Shown here: one piece after another, positions 1-8,202 of the stretch
How positions within the stretch are numbered: the stretch's first letter is position 1
Layout of the letters: each line of letters starts with the position of its first letter
Assembly (NCBI RefSeq): GCF_018524365.1
Contig: NZ_JAEKFT010000026.1
Span: 1-64,000 of the forward strand
DNA from: Denitromonas iodatirespirans
Lineage (GTDB): Bacteria > Pseudomonadota > Gammaproteobacteria > Burkholderiales > Rhodocyclaceae
Length of the DNA: 64,000 bases
Direction: 5' to 3'
The notes under the pieces: generated by a model
The model's database searches: none
Told to the model about the DNA's origin: nothing
The model's input: only the letters and a program-made list of their open reading frames with translations
Translations under genes and position numbers: made by a program

Positions 1-122
1 TTTACGCTCCACGCTTCCTCCCCACGCTCGGTCGCCCTCACGCAGTTGCGCTTCACTTCGTTCGCTGTGATCAACTTACGGCGGGACTCGCACCCGCAGG
101 AGTGCGCCCATGCTGGGCGCAC
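1..122 (-). mobile_element. Group II intron (class C-like), 5' end only, cut by window edge
   Basis: Read on the minus strand, the sequence from 122 begins GTGCG, the 5' consensus of group II introns. It continues with a short stem (GCGCCC, AGCAT, GGGCGC) and then a GGGTGCGAGTCCC block, which matches the start of domain I in bacterial class C introns. A purine-rich GAGGAAGC stretch follows near 20-30. The 5' end lies 8 nt behind a terminator hairpin (131-150), the usual target of class C introns. The reverse transcriptase gene and the 3' end would lie outside the window, so the assignment rests on the 5' ribozyme motifs as recalled, not on an alignment. Confidence 0.68.
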
Positions 123-150
123 AACGACAACGCCGCCCCGAAGGGCGGCG
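123..150 (-). terminator. Terminator hairpin of the pnt operon
   Basis: Positions 131-138 (CGCCGCCC) and 143-150 (GGGCGGCG) form an 8-bp stem with a CGAA loop. It lies about 25 bp downstream of the pntB stop. On the minus strand it is followed by TTGTCGTT, a short T-rich tract, and then by the putative intron 5' end. Confidence 0.7.
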
Positions 151-175
151 CTGCGTTTGCCTGAGCGCTGCGGCC

Positions 176-1549
176 TCAGGCGTCCATCGACTTCACATGG
201 GCGATGATCTCGCCCACCGCCTGCTGCGCCGAGCCGTAGAGCATGCGGCAGTTGTCCTTGTAGAACAGCGCATTCTCGATGCCCGAGTAGCCCGCGCCCT
301 TGCCGCGCTTGATGACGATCACGCTCTGCGCCTGATCGGCATTGAGAATCGGCATGCCGTAGATCGGGCTCGACTTGTCGGTGCGCGCCGTGGGGTTGAC
401 CACGTCGTTGGCGCCGATCACCAGCGCCACGTCCGACAGGGCGAACTCGCTGTTGATCTCTTCCAGGTCGAAGATCTTGTCGTAGGGCACGCCGGCTTCG
501 GCCAGCAGCACGTTCATGTGCCCCGGCATGCGCCCGGCCACCGGGTGGATCGCGAACACCACTTCGACGCCCGCCTCTTCGAGCAGCTGGCTCATCTCCC
601 ACACCTTGTGCTGCGCCCCGGCCACCGCCATGCCGTAGCCCGGCACGATGATGACCTTGTTGGCGTAACGCATGGTGGCGGCCGCATCGAGCGCGCCCAT
701 TTCGCGCATGCTGCCCTCGATCGCCTCGCCTTCCTGCGCCTCGCCGGTCATCGGCGTGAACAGCACGTTGGTGATCGGCCGGTTCATGGCCTTGGCCATC
801 AACTGGGTGAGCAAGGTGCCCGAGGCGCCAACCACGATACCCGCCACCACCAGCGCCGGATTGCCCAGCACATAGCCTTCGAAGCCGACCGCCAGGCCGG
901 TGAAGGCGTTGAGCAGCGAGATCACCACCGGCATGTCGGCACCGCCGATCGGGCTGGTGACGATGACGCCGAGGGCCAGCGACAGCACGAAGAACAGCAC
1001 GATCGCCCAGCCGCCCGGATGCTCGGCGGTGGCGATGGCCAGGCCGAGAATGGCGACCACGGCGGCCAGACCGATGTTGAGCTGGTTCTGCGCGGGGAAG
1101 CGATAGGCCTTCTTCATGATCCCCTGCAGCTTGGCGTAAGCCACGCAGGAGCCGGAGAAAGCCACCGAGCCGATCAGCGCGCCGAGCACCGCCAGAAAGG
1201 CCACCATGCCGCCATGCATTTCGCCGCGGGCGAACTCCACCGCGGCAATCGCCGCTGCCGCACCGCCGCCCATGCCGTTGTAGATGGCGACCATCTGCGG
1301 CATGTCGGTCATGGCCACGTTCTTGCCCGACCACCAGGCCAGTGAGCCGCCGATGACCATGGCAACGATCATCAGCGCGAAGTTCTGCATGCCCGGCCAG
1401 AACAGCGTGACAAGGGTGGCGGCGATCATCGCCCAACCGGCCCAGACGATGCCTTTACGGGCGGTCGCCGGCGAACTCATCGCCTTCAGGCCGAGGATGA
1501 ACACCACGGCCACGACGACATAGGACACATCAATGAAGCCCTTCATCAT
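176..1549 (-). CDS. pntB: NAD(P) transhydrogenase subunit beta
   Basis: This 457-residue protein has the family's usual length. Its N-terminal half (about 1-260) is a run of hydrophobic helices forming most of the proton channel. Its C-terminal half is the NADP(H)-binding domain III, with the GYGMAVAGAQ nucleotide-binding loop near residue 305 and the VIGANDVVNP motif near 380. With the two alpha parts it transfers hydride between NADH and NADP+ across the inner membrane, driven by the proton gradient, and so supplies NADPH. The start ATG overlaps the pntAB stop by 4 bp, which indicates translational coupling. It is the last gene of a three-gene operon. Confidence 0.96.
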   Translation of the reverse strand: MMKGFIDVSYVVVAVVFILGLKAMSSPATARKGIVWAGWAMIAATLVTLFWPGMQNFALMIVAMVIGGSLAWWSGKNVAMTDMPQMVAIYNGMGGGAAAAIAAVEFARGEMHGGMVAFLAVLGALIGSVAFSGSCVAYAKLQGIMKKAYRFPAQNQLNIGLAAVVAILGLAIATAEHPGGWAIVLFFVLSLALGVIVTSPIGGADMPVVISLLNAFTGLAVGFEGYVLGNPALVVAGIVVGASGTLLTQLMAKAMNRPITNVLFTPMTGEAQEGEAIEGSMREMGALDAAATMRYANKVIIVPGYGMAVAGAQHKVWEMSQLLEEAGVEVVFAIHPVAGRMPGHMNVLLAEAGVPYDKIFDLEEINSEFALSDVALVIGANDVVNPTARTDKSSPIYGMPILNADQAQSVIVIKRGKGAGYSGIENALFYKDNCRMLYGSAQQAVGEIIAHVKSMDA

Positions 1550-1845
1550 TCAGCCCCCTTCTTCTTGCCCGCCTTGAACATGGCGAGCATGCGTTCGGTC
1601 ACCACATAGCCACCGGCGGCGTTGGCCGCGCCGAGCAGCACGGCGAAGAAGCCGAGCGTCAGTTGCAGGGGGCTGTCCGGATCGGCGTGCCCCATCACCA
1701 CCATGGCGCCGATCAGCACCACGCCGTGGATGAAGTTGGAGCCGGACATCAGCGGGGTGTGCAGGATCACCGGCACACGCGAAATCACTTCGTAACCGGT
1801 GAATGCCGCCAGCACGAAAACGTACAGATAGACAATGCCTTCCAT
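1546..1845 (-). CDS. pntAB: NAD(P) transhydrogenase subunit alpha, membrane part
   Basis: A 99-residue membrane protein with about three hydrophobic helices and a basic C-terminus (KAGKKKGAE). It corresponds to the C-terminal membrane segment of the single-chain E. coli PntA. In many alpha- and betaproteobacteria this segment is a separate small gene, as here. It forms part of the proton-translocating domain II together with PntB. The gene sits 15 bp downstream of pntAA and overlaps pntB by 4 bp, so all three are almost certainly one operon. Confidence 0.93.
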   Translation of the reverse strand: MEGIVYLYVFVLAAFTGYEVISRVPVILHTPLMSGSNFIHGVVLIGAMVVMGHADPDSPLQLTLGFFAVLLGAANAAGGYVVTERMLAMFKAGKKKGAE

Positions 1846-1860
1846 GATCGTACCCTCCGG

Positions 1861-2985
1861 TTACAGGCCGAGAATCTGCTTGACGCCGGCGTGACGCAGC
1901 TGACCTTCGTGGGTCAGGCAGCATCCGGCCAGCACTTCGTCGTCCCAGTCCATCGCCAGCGCCCCGTCCTTGATGAAGGGGCTGATGAAGTTGAACAGGT
2001 TCTTGGCGTACATCTCCGAGGCATGCACCGGCATGCGGCTGGTGATGTGGGTCGGGCCGACGATCAGCACGTCATTGACCCAGGTCTTCTCGCCCGCCAC
2101 CGTACCTTCGACGTTGCCGCCGCTCTCGGCGGCCATGTCGACCACTACGGCGCCCGGCTTCATGCCGGCCACCATGGCCGCGGTGATGATCACCGGCGCT
2201 TTCTTGCCGGGGATCGCCGCGGTCGTGATCAGCGCGTCGCACTGCGATACCGCCTTGGCCAGCTTCTCGGCCTGCTTGGCCTTCTCTTCGTCGGTCAGCT
2301 CGCGCGCATAACCGCCCAGGCCCGCCGCCGACACGCCGGTGTCCACGAACTTGGCGCCGAGCGACTCGACCTGCTCACGGGTTTCGGGGCGCACGTCGTA
2401 GGCCTCGACCATGGCGCCGATACGCCGCGCCGTGGCAATCGCCTGCAGGCCGGCCACGCCGGCGCCGATGACCAGCACCTTGGCTGGGCGGATGGTGCCG
2501 GCCGCGTAGGTGAGCATGGGGAAGAACTTGGGCGAATGGTCGGCGGCGATCAGCGCACACTCGTAGCCGGCGACCGCCGCCTGCGAGGACAGCCCGTCCA
2601 TGCTCTGCGAGCGGCTGATGCGTGGCAGCAACTCCAGCGCGAACGAGGTGATGTTGCGCTCCATCAGCCGCTCGACACGCTTGGCGTCGGACCACGGCTG
2701 CAGGAAACCGAGCACCACGGCACCGGGCTTGAGCTTGCCGATGCGCTTGAGCGACGGCGGCTGAACGCCGAGCAGGATATCGGCCTCTGCGCAGACGTCG
2801 ACATCCTCATCGACCCATGTGACCGACTCGAACGCCTCGTCGCGAAAATGCGCCGGCATGCCGGCCGCCTTCTGCATCACGACCTGTGCGCCCAGCGCGA
2901 GATACTTCTTGACCACGTCCGGCACGACCGAGAGCCTTCGCTCCCCGGGCGTCGTTTCCGCCGGTACACCTATCACCAGTGGCAT
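1861..2985 (-). CDS. pntAA: NAD(P) transhydrogenase subunit alpha, NAD-binding part
   Basis: This 374-residue soluble subunit is related to alanine dehydrogenase and binds NAD(H) (domain I). It opens with the family's PLVIGVPAET start and has the dinucleotide fold around VLVIGAGVAGLQAIATARR (near residue 170). A conserved PGKKAPV block follows near 260. I chose the ATG at 2985 because AGGGAG lies 6-7 nt upstream; an in-frame ATG ten codons earlier lacks such a site and would add residues outside the family's start. About 250 bp of non-coding DNA separates it from the divergent corA gene and must carry both promoters. Confidence 0.95.
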   Translation of the reverse strand: MPLVIGVPAETTPGERRLSVVPDVVKKYLALGAQVVMQKAAGMPAHFRDEAFESVTWVDEDVDVCAEADILLGVQPPSLKRIGKLKPGAVVLGFLQPWSDAKRVERLMERNITSFALELLPRISRSQSMDGLSSQAAVAGYECALIAADHSPKFFPMLTYAAGTIRPAKVLVIGAGVAGLQAIATARRIGAMVEAYDVRPETREQVESLGAKFVDTGVSAAGLGGYARELTDEEKAKQAEKLAKAVSQCDALITTAAIPGKKAPVIITAAMVAGMKPGAVVVDMAAESGGNVEGTVAGEKTWVNDVLIVGPTHITSRMPVHASEMYAKNLFNFISPFIKDGALAMDWDDEVLAGCCLTHEGQLRHAGVKQILGL

Positions 2986-3235
2986 GTAACACTCCCTGTA
3001 TGCAGTTGATATCAAACCTGCGGGTGGTCATCTTCTGCTGCGGCACGTCTCCCCGCATCGGGCCGGCATGATGGGCGACTACTCCCCGTGGCAACCATCA
3101 TACTGAATCGCCCGGCAGGGTAAAACCTGTGATCGCCACCGTAACACGCCCCGCCGGCAGACAGGGGCAGCGGATGGCGATTCGGAGCATCGTGTCGCGC
3201 GCCGATGGCGATCCACTGCCCGTGAGGATCCGAGC

Positions 3236-4321
3236 ATGAAAAAGAAACGCCCCGCATCGCATAGCCGCAAAGCCGGCCTGCCGCCCGGCACGCTGGTCCA
3301 TGTGGGCGAAATCCACAGTGCGGCCACCACCCTCACCGCCTTCAGCTACGACGCCGAGCACCTCAGCGAAAAGCGTCTGAGTGCCGATCGCTTCGACCCG
3401 ACCGGCCTTGCCCTCCATGCCCATACCTGGCTCGACGTGCGCGGTCTGCGCGATGCGGCGCTGCTCGGCAGCCTCGGCAAGCACTACCGGCTGCACCCGC
3501 TGATCCTCGAGGACATCCTCAATACCCAACAGCGCTCGAAGATCGAGGACTACGGCGAGGTGTTGTTCTGCGTGATGCGCCTGTATGCCTGGGATGCGGC
3601 CAGTCAGTCGCTGGAGTCCGACCAGATTTGCCTGGTCATCGGCGGCGATTTCGTGCTGTCGTTCCAGGAGCGCTCGACCGGCGTCTTCGAACCGGTGCGC
3701 GAGCGCCTGCGCGCCGCCGGCACGCCACTGCGCCGCAAGCCCATCGACCATCTGGTCCATGCGCTGATCGACAGCGTGGTGGATCGCTACTTTCTGGTGA
3801 TCGACAGCCTGGACGCCGCGGCGGAGCCGGTCGAGGAAGCCGTGCTGTCGCACCCCACACCGGCCGTGCTGCGCACCATCACCGGTCTGCGCCGCGAGGT
3901 CCAGACCCTGCGGCGCGCCATCACCCCGCTGCGTGATGTGCTGATGACGCTCAACCGGGCCGACACGCGCTTTTTCAGCGACGAGGTTCGCCCCTATCTG
4001 CGCGATGTGCTGGACCACACCATGCATATCCAGGAGGCACTCGAGAGCCAGCGCGACGTGCTCGGCGGGGCGCTGGAAATCTACCTGTCGAGCGTCAGCA
4101 ACCGGCTCAACCTCGAGGTACGCATCCTGGCGGTGCTCACCACGCTGTTCCTGCCCGCGTCTCTGATCGCCGGCATTTTCGGCATGAACTTCCAGGACAT
4201 GCCGTGGCGCGACATCTCGGATGGCTTTTGGCTGGCCATCGGCCTGATGGCCAGTACCGCCACCGTGCTGGCCGCCATTTTCTGGCGGCGCAAATGGCTC
4301 AAGGCCGACGCGCCGGACTGA
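3236..4321 (+). CDS. corA: CorA-type divalent cation transporter
   Basis: A 361-residue protein of the CorA/ZntB family, which forms pentameric inner-membrane channels for Mg2+ or other divalent metals. The long N-terminal cytoplasmic domain is rich in charged helices. Two transmembrane helices lie at the very C-terminus, and the first ends in the signature GMN (GMNFQDMPW, near residue 317). The basic tail RRKWLKAD follows the second helix. Whether it carries Mg, Co, Ni or Zn cannot be told from the sequence. It converges with the PP2C gene, with a 12-bp gap. Confidence 0.9.
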   Translation: MKKKRPASHSRKAGLPPGTLVHVGEIHSAATTLTAFSYDAEHLSEKRLSADRFDPTGLALHAHTWLDVRGLRDAALLGSLGKHYRLHPLILEDILNTQQRSKIEDYGEVLFCVMRLYAWDAASQSLESDQICLVIGGDFVLSFQERSTGVFEPVRERLRAAGTPLRRKPIDHLVHALIDSVVDRYFLVIDSLDAAAEPVEEAVLSHPTPAVLRTITGLRREVQTLRRAITPLRDVLMTLNRADTRFFSDEVRPYLRDVLDHTMHIQEALESQRDVLGGALEIYLSSVSNRLNLEVRILAVLTTLFLPASLIAGIFGMNFQDMPWRDISDGFWLAIGLMASTATVLAAIFWRRKWLKADAPD

Positions 4322-4333
4322 GGCCGGCGCGGT

Positions 4334-5119
4334 TCAGTGCAGGGGGCTCGAGGGCGACACGGCCGGCGCCACGTCGACCAGGCGCACCACGGCCAGCGAC
4401 AGGTTGTCGCCCTCGCCCCGGGCCCGCTCGCGCGCGGTGGAGATCAGCGCCTGGCAGGCATCGCGGGCGCTCATGGTGGCCAGGATGGCGCCGATCTCGT
4501 GGTCGGCGAAATAGGCCCAGACCCCGTCCGAGCACAGCAGGAAGTTGTCGCCGCCGATCAGCGGCGCCACGCCCCCCAGCTCCACCCGCGGCTCGCGCTC
4601 GCTGCCCAGGCAGGACAGCAACACGTTGCGGTGCGGATGGGTCAGCGCCGAGGCCTCGTTGAGGCGCCCCTTGCGCTGCAGTTCGCCGACCAGCGAATGG
4701 TCGGCGCTGCGGTACACCAGCTGGTCGCCGCGGTAGTGGTAGAAGCGCGAATCGCCGCAATGCACCCAGTCGGCACGATCGGGCTGCAGCAGGAAGGCCA
4801 CTGCCGTGCTGTGCGGATCCTGTTCGCTGGTGAAGCGGGTCAGCTTGATCACCAGGTGGCTCTCCTGGACGATGCCCGACAGCAGCATCTCCGGCGTCTC
4901 TTCCTTGGGCGCAAAGGCTTCGAAATTCTGCCGCGCCTTGAGCAGCACCTGCTCGGCCGCCATCGCCCCGCCGGTGTGCCCACCCATGCCGTCGGCGAGT
5001 ACCGCCATCAGCATGCCGGCACGCTCGGGATGACCGAAAATCGCCACGCGGTCCTGTTGCTCGACGCGATCGCCCTGGTGGCGGGCGACGCAGGTTTCAA
5101 CCTTCAGTGCCATAGACAT
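4334..5119 (-). CDS. PP2C-family serine/threonine protein phosphatase
   Basis: A 261-residue soluble protein with the metal-dependent PP2C fold. Its motifs are the early RVEQQD acidic site near residue 18-23, LADGMGGHTGG near residues 41-51, HCGDSRFYHYR near 119, and LLCSDGVWAYF near 195. These carry the aspartates that bind the two catalytic metals. Such enzymes remove phosphate from Ser/Thr kinase targets. No partner kinase lies in the window, so the substrate is unknown. The start is uncertain between ATGs at 5119 and 5113; neither has a strong ribosome binding site. Confidence 0.88.
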   Translation of the reverse strand: MSMALKVETCVARHQGDRVEQQDRVAIFGHPERAGMLMAVLADGMGGHTGGAMAAEQVLLKARQNFEAFAPKEETPEMLLSGIVQESHLVIKLTRFTSEQDPHSTAVAFLLQPDRADWVHCGDSRFYHYRGDQLVYRSADHSLVGELQRKGRLNEASALTHPHRNVLLSCLGSEREPRVELGGVAPLIGGDNFLLCSDGVWAYFADHEIGAILATMSARDACQALISTARERARGEGDNLSLAVVRLVDVAPAVSPSSPLH

Positions 5120-5238
5120 GTGCTGCTCAGAGTCAGTTGAGGGGCCGCGTTGGGCCTCGTTATTGTTGGATCGCTTGGCGACGAACGCGCATGGTAACGT
5201 TTCACCTCCCGGCTGACATCCAACGGAAGGCGTAAGGC

Positions 5239-5679
5239 ATGCAACTTGGACGCGGATTCAACGAAATATCGGTCGGCACCTGTTTCGACAGCAGCATGAC
5301 CCTCACCGAAACCCACCTGGTGCTCGGTGCCGGCCTGTTCGGCGACTTCAACCCCCTGCACGTCAATCAGCGCATGGCCGAGGGCAGCCGCTTCGGCGGG
5401 CGCATTGCCCACGGCTACCTGACCACCTCGTTCATGGCGGCAGCGCTGGGCATGCTGTTCCACGGCACCGCCCATGCCTACCTGGAGCACACCTCGCGCT
5501 TCAAGGCGCCGGTGCGCGCCGGTGACACGCTGACGATCCGCTGGACGGTCACCGCGCTGACGCCGAAACCCCATCACGACGCAGGCATCGTCGTGCTGGC
5601 TGGCGTGTGCGCCAACCAGGACGACGAAGTGGTGGCCGAAGCCGAGGCGAGCATGCTGATCGGCAACAACCGGGACTGA
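5239..5679 (+). CDS. MaoC-like hotdog dehydratase
   Basis: A 146-residue single-hotdog protein. The hydratase-2 signature is visible around residues 33-60: the FGDFNPLHVN segment carries the Asp/His pair and is followed by GGRIAHGYLT. Family members hydrate or dehydrate (R)-3-hydroxyacyl-CoA, often in fatty acid or polyhydroxyalkanoate metabolism. GGAAGG lies 8 nt before the ATG and supports the start. The gene stands alone between a divergent phosphatase gene and the 3' end of the glc operon, so context does not point to a substrate. Confidence 0.85.
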   Translation: MQLGRGFNEISVGTCFDSSMTLTETHLVLGAGLFGDFNPLHVNQRMAEGSRFGGRIAHGYLTTSFMAAALGMLFHGTAHAYLEHTSRFKAPVRAGDTLTIRWTVTALTPKPHHDAGIVVLAGVCANQDDEVVAEAEASMLIGNNRD

Positions 5680-5864
5680 GTCCGGCCGCCGGACCGTCAG
5701 CGAAAGCCGGCGGGCAGACATGCGAGGCTACCCGGACGAGGGCAATAGACGGCCGAAACCAATAACGAGACGCTTCCCATATCCGGCGTTGACGACATGG
5801 GCGGCGACACCTTGAGATCGATTACGCGAGCGAGCGTGAAAAAAGTCACGCCCGCCCGCAAGGC

Positions 5865-7103
5865 TCAGCCGGCGATCAGTCGCGCGTCGACCAGTTCCAC
5901 CCAGTGGCGCACCGGGGTCTCGGTGCCGCTTTGCAGGTGCGTGATGCAGCCGATGTTGGCCGAGGCGATACAGCCCGCGCCGCCGGCTTCGAGCGCCGCC
6001 AGCTTGTTGTCGCGCAGCGTCTTCGACAGCTCGGGCTGCAACAGCGAGTAGGTGCCGGCCGAGCCGCAGCACAGGTGCGCGTCCTTGACCGGCGTGGGCG
6101 CATAGCCCGCGGCGGCCATGATGGCCTCCACCTTGCCCTTGATCTTCAAGCCATGCTGCAGCGTGCACGGCGCATGGAAAGCCAGCGGCGTGAGCGCGGC
6201 CGGCGGCGCGGGCAGGCGGGCACGCAACGCGTCCAGCTCGCCAGCCACCACTTCGGCCACATCGCGGGTGAGCTCGGAGACCCGTGCCGCCTTGGCCGCA
6301 TAGGCCGCATCGTCGGCCAGGAAATAGCCGTAATCCTTGACCTGCACCCCGCAGCCCGACGCGGTCATGACGATCGCCTCGATCTCGCCCGCCTCGATCA
6401 TCGGCCACCAGGTGTCGATGTTGCGGCGGGCGTCGTCCTTGCCGCCGACGTGGTCGTTGAGGTGATGGCGCACCGCGCCGCAGCAACCGGTGCCGCCGAG
6501 CTGGACCAGCGAGATGCCGACCGCGTCGAGCACCCGTGCCGTGGCGGCATTGATCGACGGCGCCATGGCCGGCTGGGCGCAGCCGGCCAGCGACAGCATC
6601 TTGCGTGCATGGCGCGCCTCGGGCCAGCGACCGGCCGGCGTCGCCACCGGCACCTTGTCGGCCAGCACCTTGGGCAGCAGCGGACGGGCCAGGCGGCCCA
6701 TGGCCATCGCCGCGCCGAACAGCCGTGGCCGCGGCACGAACTCGCGCAGCAGCCAGCGCACGGCCCGGTCGGCGCCAGTACGCGGCACCTTCTGCTCGAC
6801 GATGACCCGCCCCAGGTCCACCAGCCGGCCGTAGGCCACGCCCGACGGACAGGTGGTTTCGCAGGCACGACAGGTCAGGCAGCGGTCGAGGTGCAGGCGG
6901 GTCTTCTCGGTCACCGGCTGGCCTTCGAGCATCTGCTTCATCAGATAGATGCGCCCGCGCGGGCCGTCGAGCTCATCGCCCAGCAGTTGATAGGTGGGAC
7001 AGGTGGCGGTACAGAAACCACAATGCACACAGTTGCGCAGGATGGCATCGGCCTCACGGCCGGCCTCGGTGTCCTTGATGAAATCGGCCAGTTGTGTCTG
7101 CAT
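5865..7103 (-). CDS. glcF: Glycolate oxidase iron-sulfur subunit
   Basis: A 412-residue protein with two 4Fe-4S ferredoxin-type motifs in the N-terminal 90 residues (CVHCGFCTATCP near residue 21 and CLTCRACETTCP near 75). Two CCG-type cysteine-rich domains follow (GCCGAVRHH near 200 and LCCGSAGTYS near 340). This is the electron-transfer subunit that joins GlcD and GlcE to form glycolate dehydrogenase, which oxidises glycolate to glyoxylate and feeds the respiratory chain. It is the last gene of glcCDEF, 3 bp after glcE. Confidence 0.95.
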   Translation of the reverse strand: MQTQLADFIKDTEAGREADAILRNCVHCGFCTATCPTYQLLGDELDGPRGRIYLMKQMLEGQPVTEKTRLHLDRCLTCRACETTCPSGVAYGRLVDLGRVIVEQKVPRTGADRAVRWLLREFVPRPRLFGAAMAMGRLARPLLPKVLADKVPVATPAGRWPEARHARKMLSLAGCAQPAMAPSINAATARVLDAVGISLVQLGGTGCCGAVRHHLNDHVGGKDDARRNIDTWWPMIEAGEIEAIVMTASGCGVQVKDYGYFLADDAAYAAKAARVSELTRDVAEVVAGELDALRARLPAPPAALTPLAFHAPCTLQHGLKIKGKVEAIMAAAGYAPTPVKDAHLCCGSAGTYSLLQPELSKTLRDNKLAALEAGGAGCIASANIGCITHLQSGTETPVRHWVELVDARLIAG

Positions 7104-7106
7104 GGC

Positions 7107-8171
7107 TCAGAGTCCCTCGTAGAGCCGGCCGGGGCTGAAGATGCCTGCCGGATCGAAGCTGTGCTTGAGGCGCTGGTGAATGCCGCGCAGGGTCGGCACC
7201 AGCGGCTGGAAGACGCCGGCAGCCTTGTCGGCGGCACGGAACAGCGTGGCATGCCCGCCGAGCGCCTCGGCCCGCGCGCGGATGCTGGCCGCGTCCTGCT
7301 CGGTGCGCACCCAGCGCTGGGCGCCGCCCCACTCGATCAACTGCGAGCCGGCCAGGCCGATGGGCCCGGCCACCGATGGCACCGACAGGCGCCACAGCGG
7401 CGCATCGCCACCGAAGAAGCCGTGGCTGTGTTCGCGCAGCCCCTGCCAGTGCGCTCGGGCACGCTCGTCGTCCAGGCGCTCGCCCCCCAAGCGCTGGCAA
7501 GCCGCCACCACCGCTGCCTCGGCACCCGACAGTCGCAGCGTCAGCACACCGGCAATCCAGCTGGTGGCGGACACCGGCAAGGGCTGGCCGCCCCAGCGGT
7601 TCATCTGCGCCACCGCCTCGTCGGCGCCCATCTCGAAGCGCAGCGTGGCCTCGGCCACCGGCAGCGGCAGCACCTTGATCGACACGTCGAGCAGCAGGCC
7701 CAGCGTGCCGAGGCTACCGGTCATCAGCCGCGCCACGTCGTAGCCGGCGACGTTCTTCATCACCTCGCCGCCGAAATGCAGGCGCTCGCCGCGACCGTCG
7801 AGCAGCGTCACGCCCAGCACGAAATCGCGCACCGCGCCGGCCGTGGCCCGGCGCGGGCCGGACAGACCGGCGGCCACGCAGCCCCCGACCGTCGCCCCGT
7901 CGCCGAAATGCGGCGGCTCGAAGCCGAGCATCTGCCCTTCGGCCGCCAGCGCGGCCTCCAGCTCGGCCAGCGGCGTGCCGGCGCGCACCTTGACCACCAG
8001 CTCGGTCGGCTCGTAGCTGATCACGCCGCGATGCGCGCGGGTGTCGAGCACCGTGCCGTCCAGCGACTGGCCGTAGAAATCCTTGGTACCGCCGCCACGG
8101 ATGCGCAGCGGCGTCTTGTGCGCCGCGGCCTCGCGGATCTGCCCGGCCCATGCCTGTTCAATGTCCGTCAT
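7107..8171 (-). CDS. glcE: Glycolate oxidase FAD-binding subunit
   Basis: A 354-residue member of the FAD-linked oxidase family, shorter than GlcD and lacking most of its C-terminal domain. The N-terminal PCMH-type FAD-binding fold includes LRIRGGGTKDFYGQ near residue 20-35 and ATVGGCVAAGLSGPRR near 105. The start at 8171 was chosen over earlier in-frame starts because GAGG lies 6 nt upstream and the family begins close to this point. It works as the second flavin subunit of the GlcDEF complex. Confidence 0.93.
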   Translation of the reverse strand: MTDIEQAWAGQIREAAAHKTPLRIRGGGTKDFYGQSLDGTVLDTRAHRGVISYEPTELVVKVRAGTPLAELEAALAAEGQMLGFEPPHFGDGATVGGCVAAGLSGPRRATAGAVRDFVLGVTLLDGRGERLHFGGEVMKNVAGYDVARLMTGSLGTLGLLLDVSIKVLPLPVAEATLRFEMGADEAVAQMNRWGGQPLPVSATSWIAGVLTLRLSGAEAAVVAACQRLGGERLDDERARAHWQGLREHSHGFFGGDAPLWRLSVPSVAGPIGLAGSQLIEWGGAQRWVRTEQDAASIRARAEALGGHATLFRAADKAAGVFQPLVPTLRGIHQRLKHSFDPAGIFSPGRLYEGL

Positions 8172-8202
8172 GTCTTGCCTCATCCTTGCGTGTCCATCGG
8201 CA

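Noticed and set aside
5834-5851. Hairpin GCGTGA/TCACGC as terminator of the glc operon
   Set aside because: The T-run lies in the loop rather than after the stem, so it does not have the form of a rho-independent terminator.
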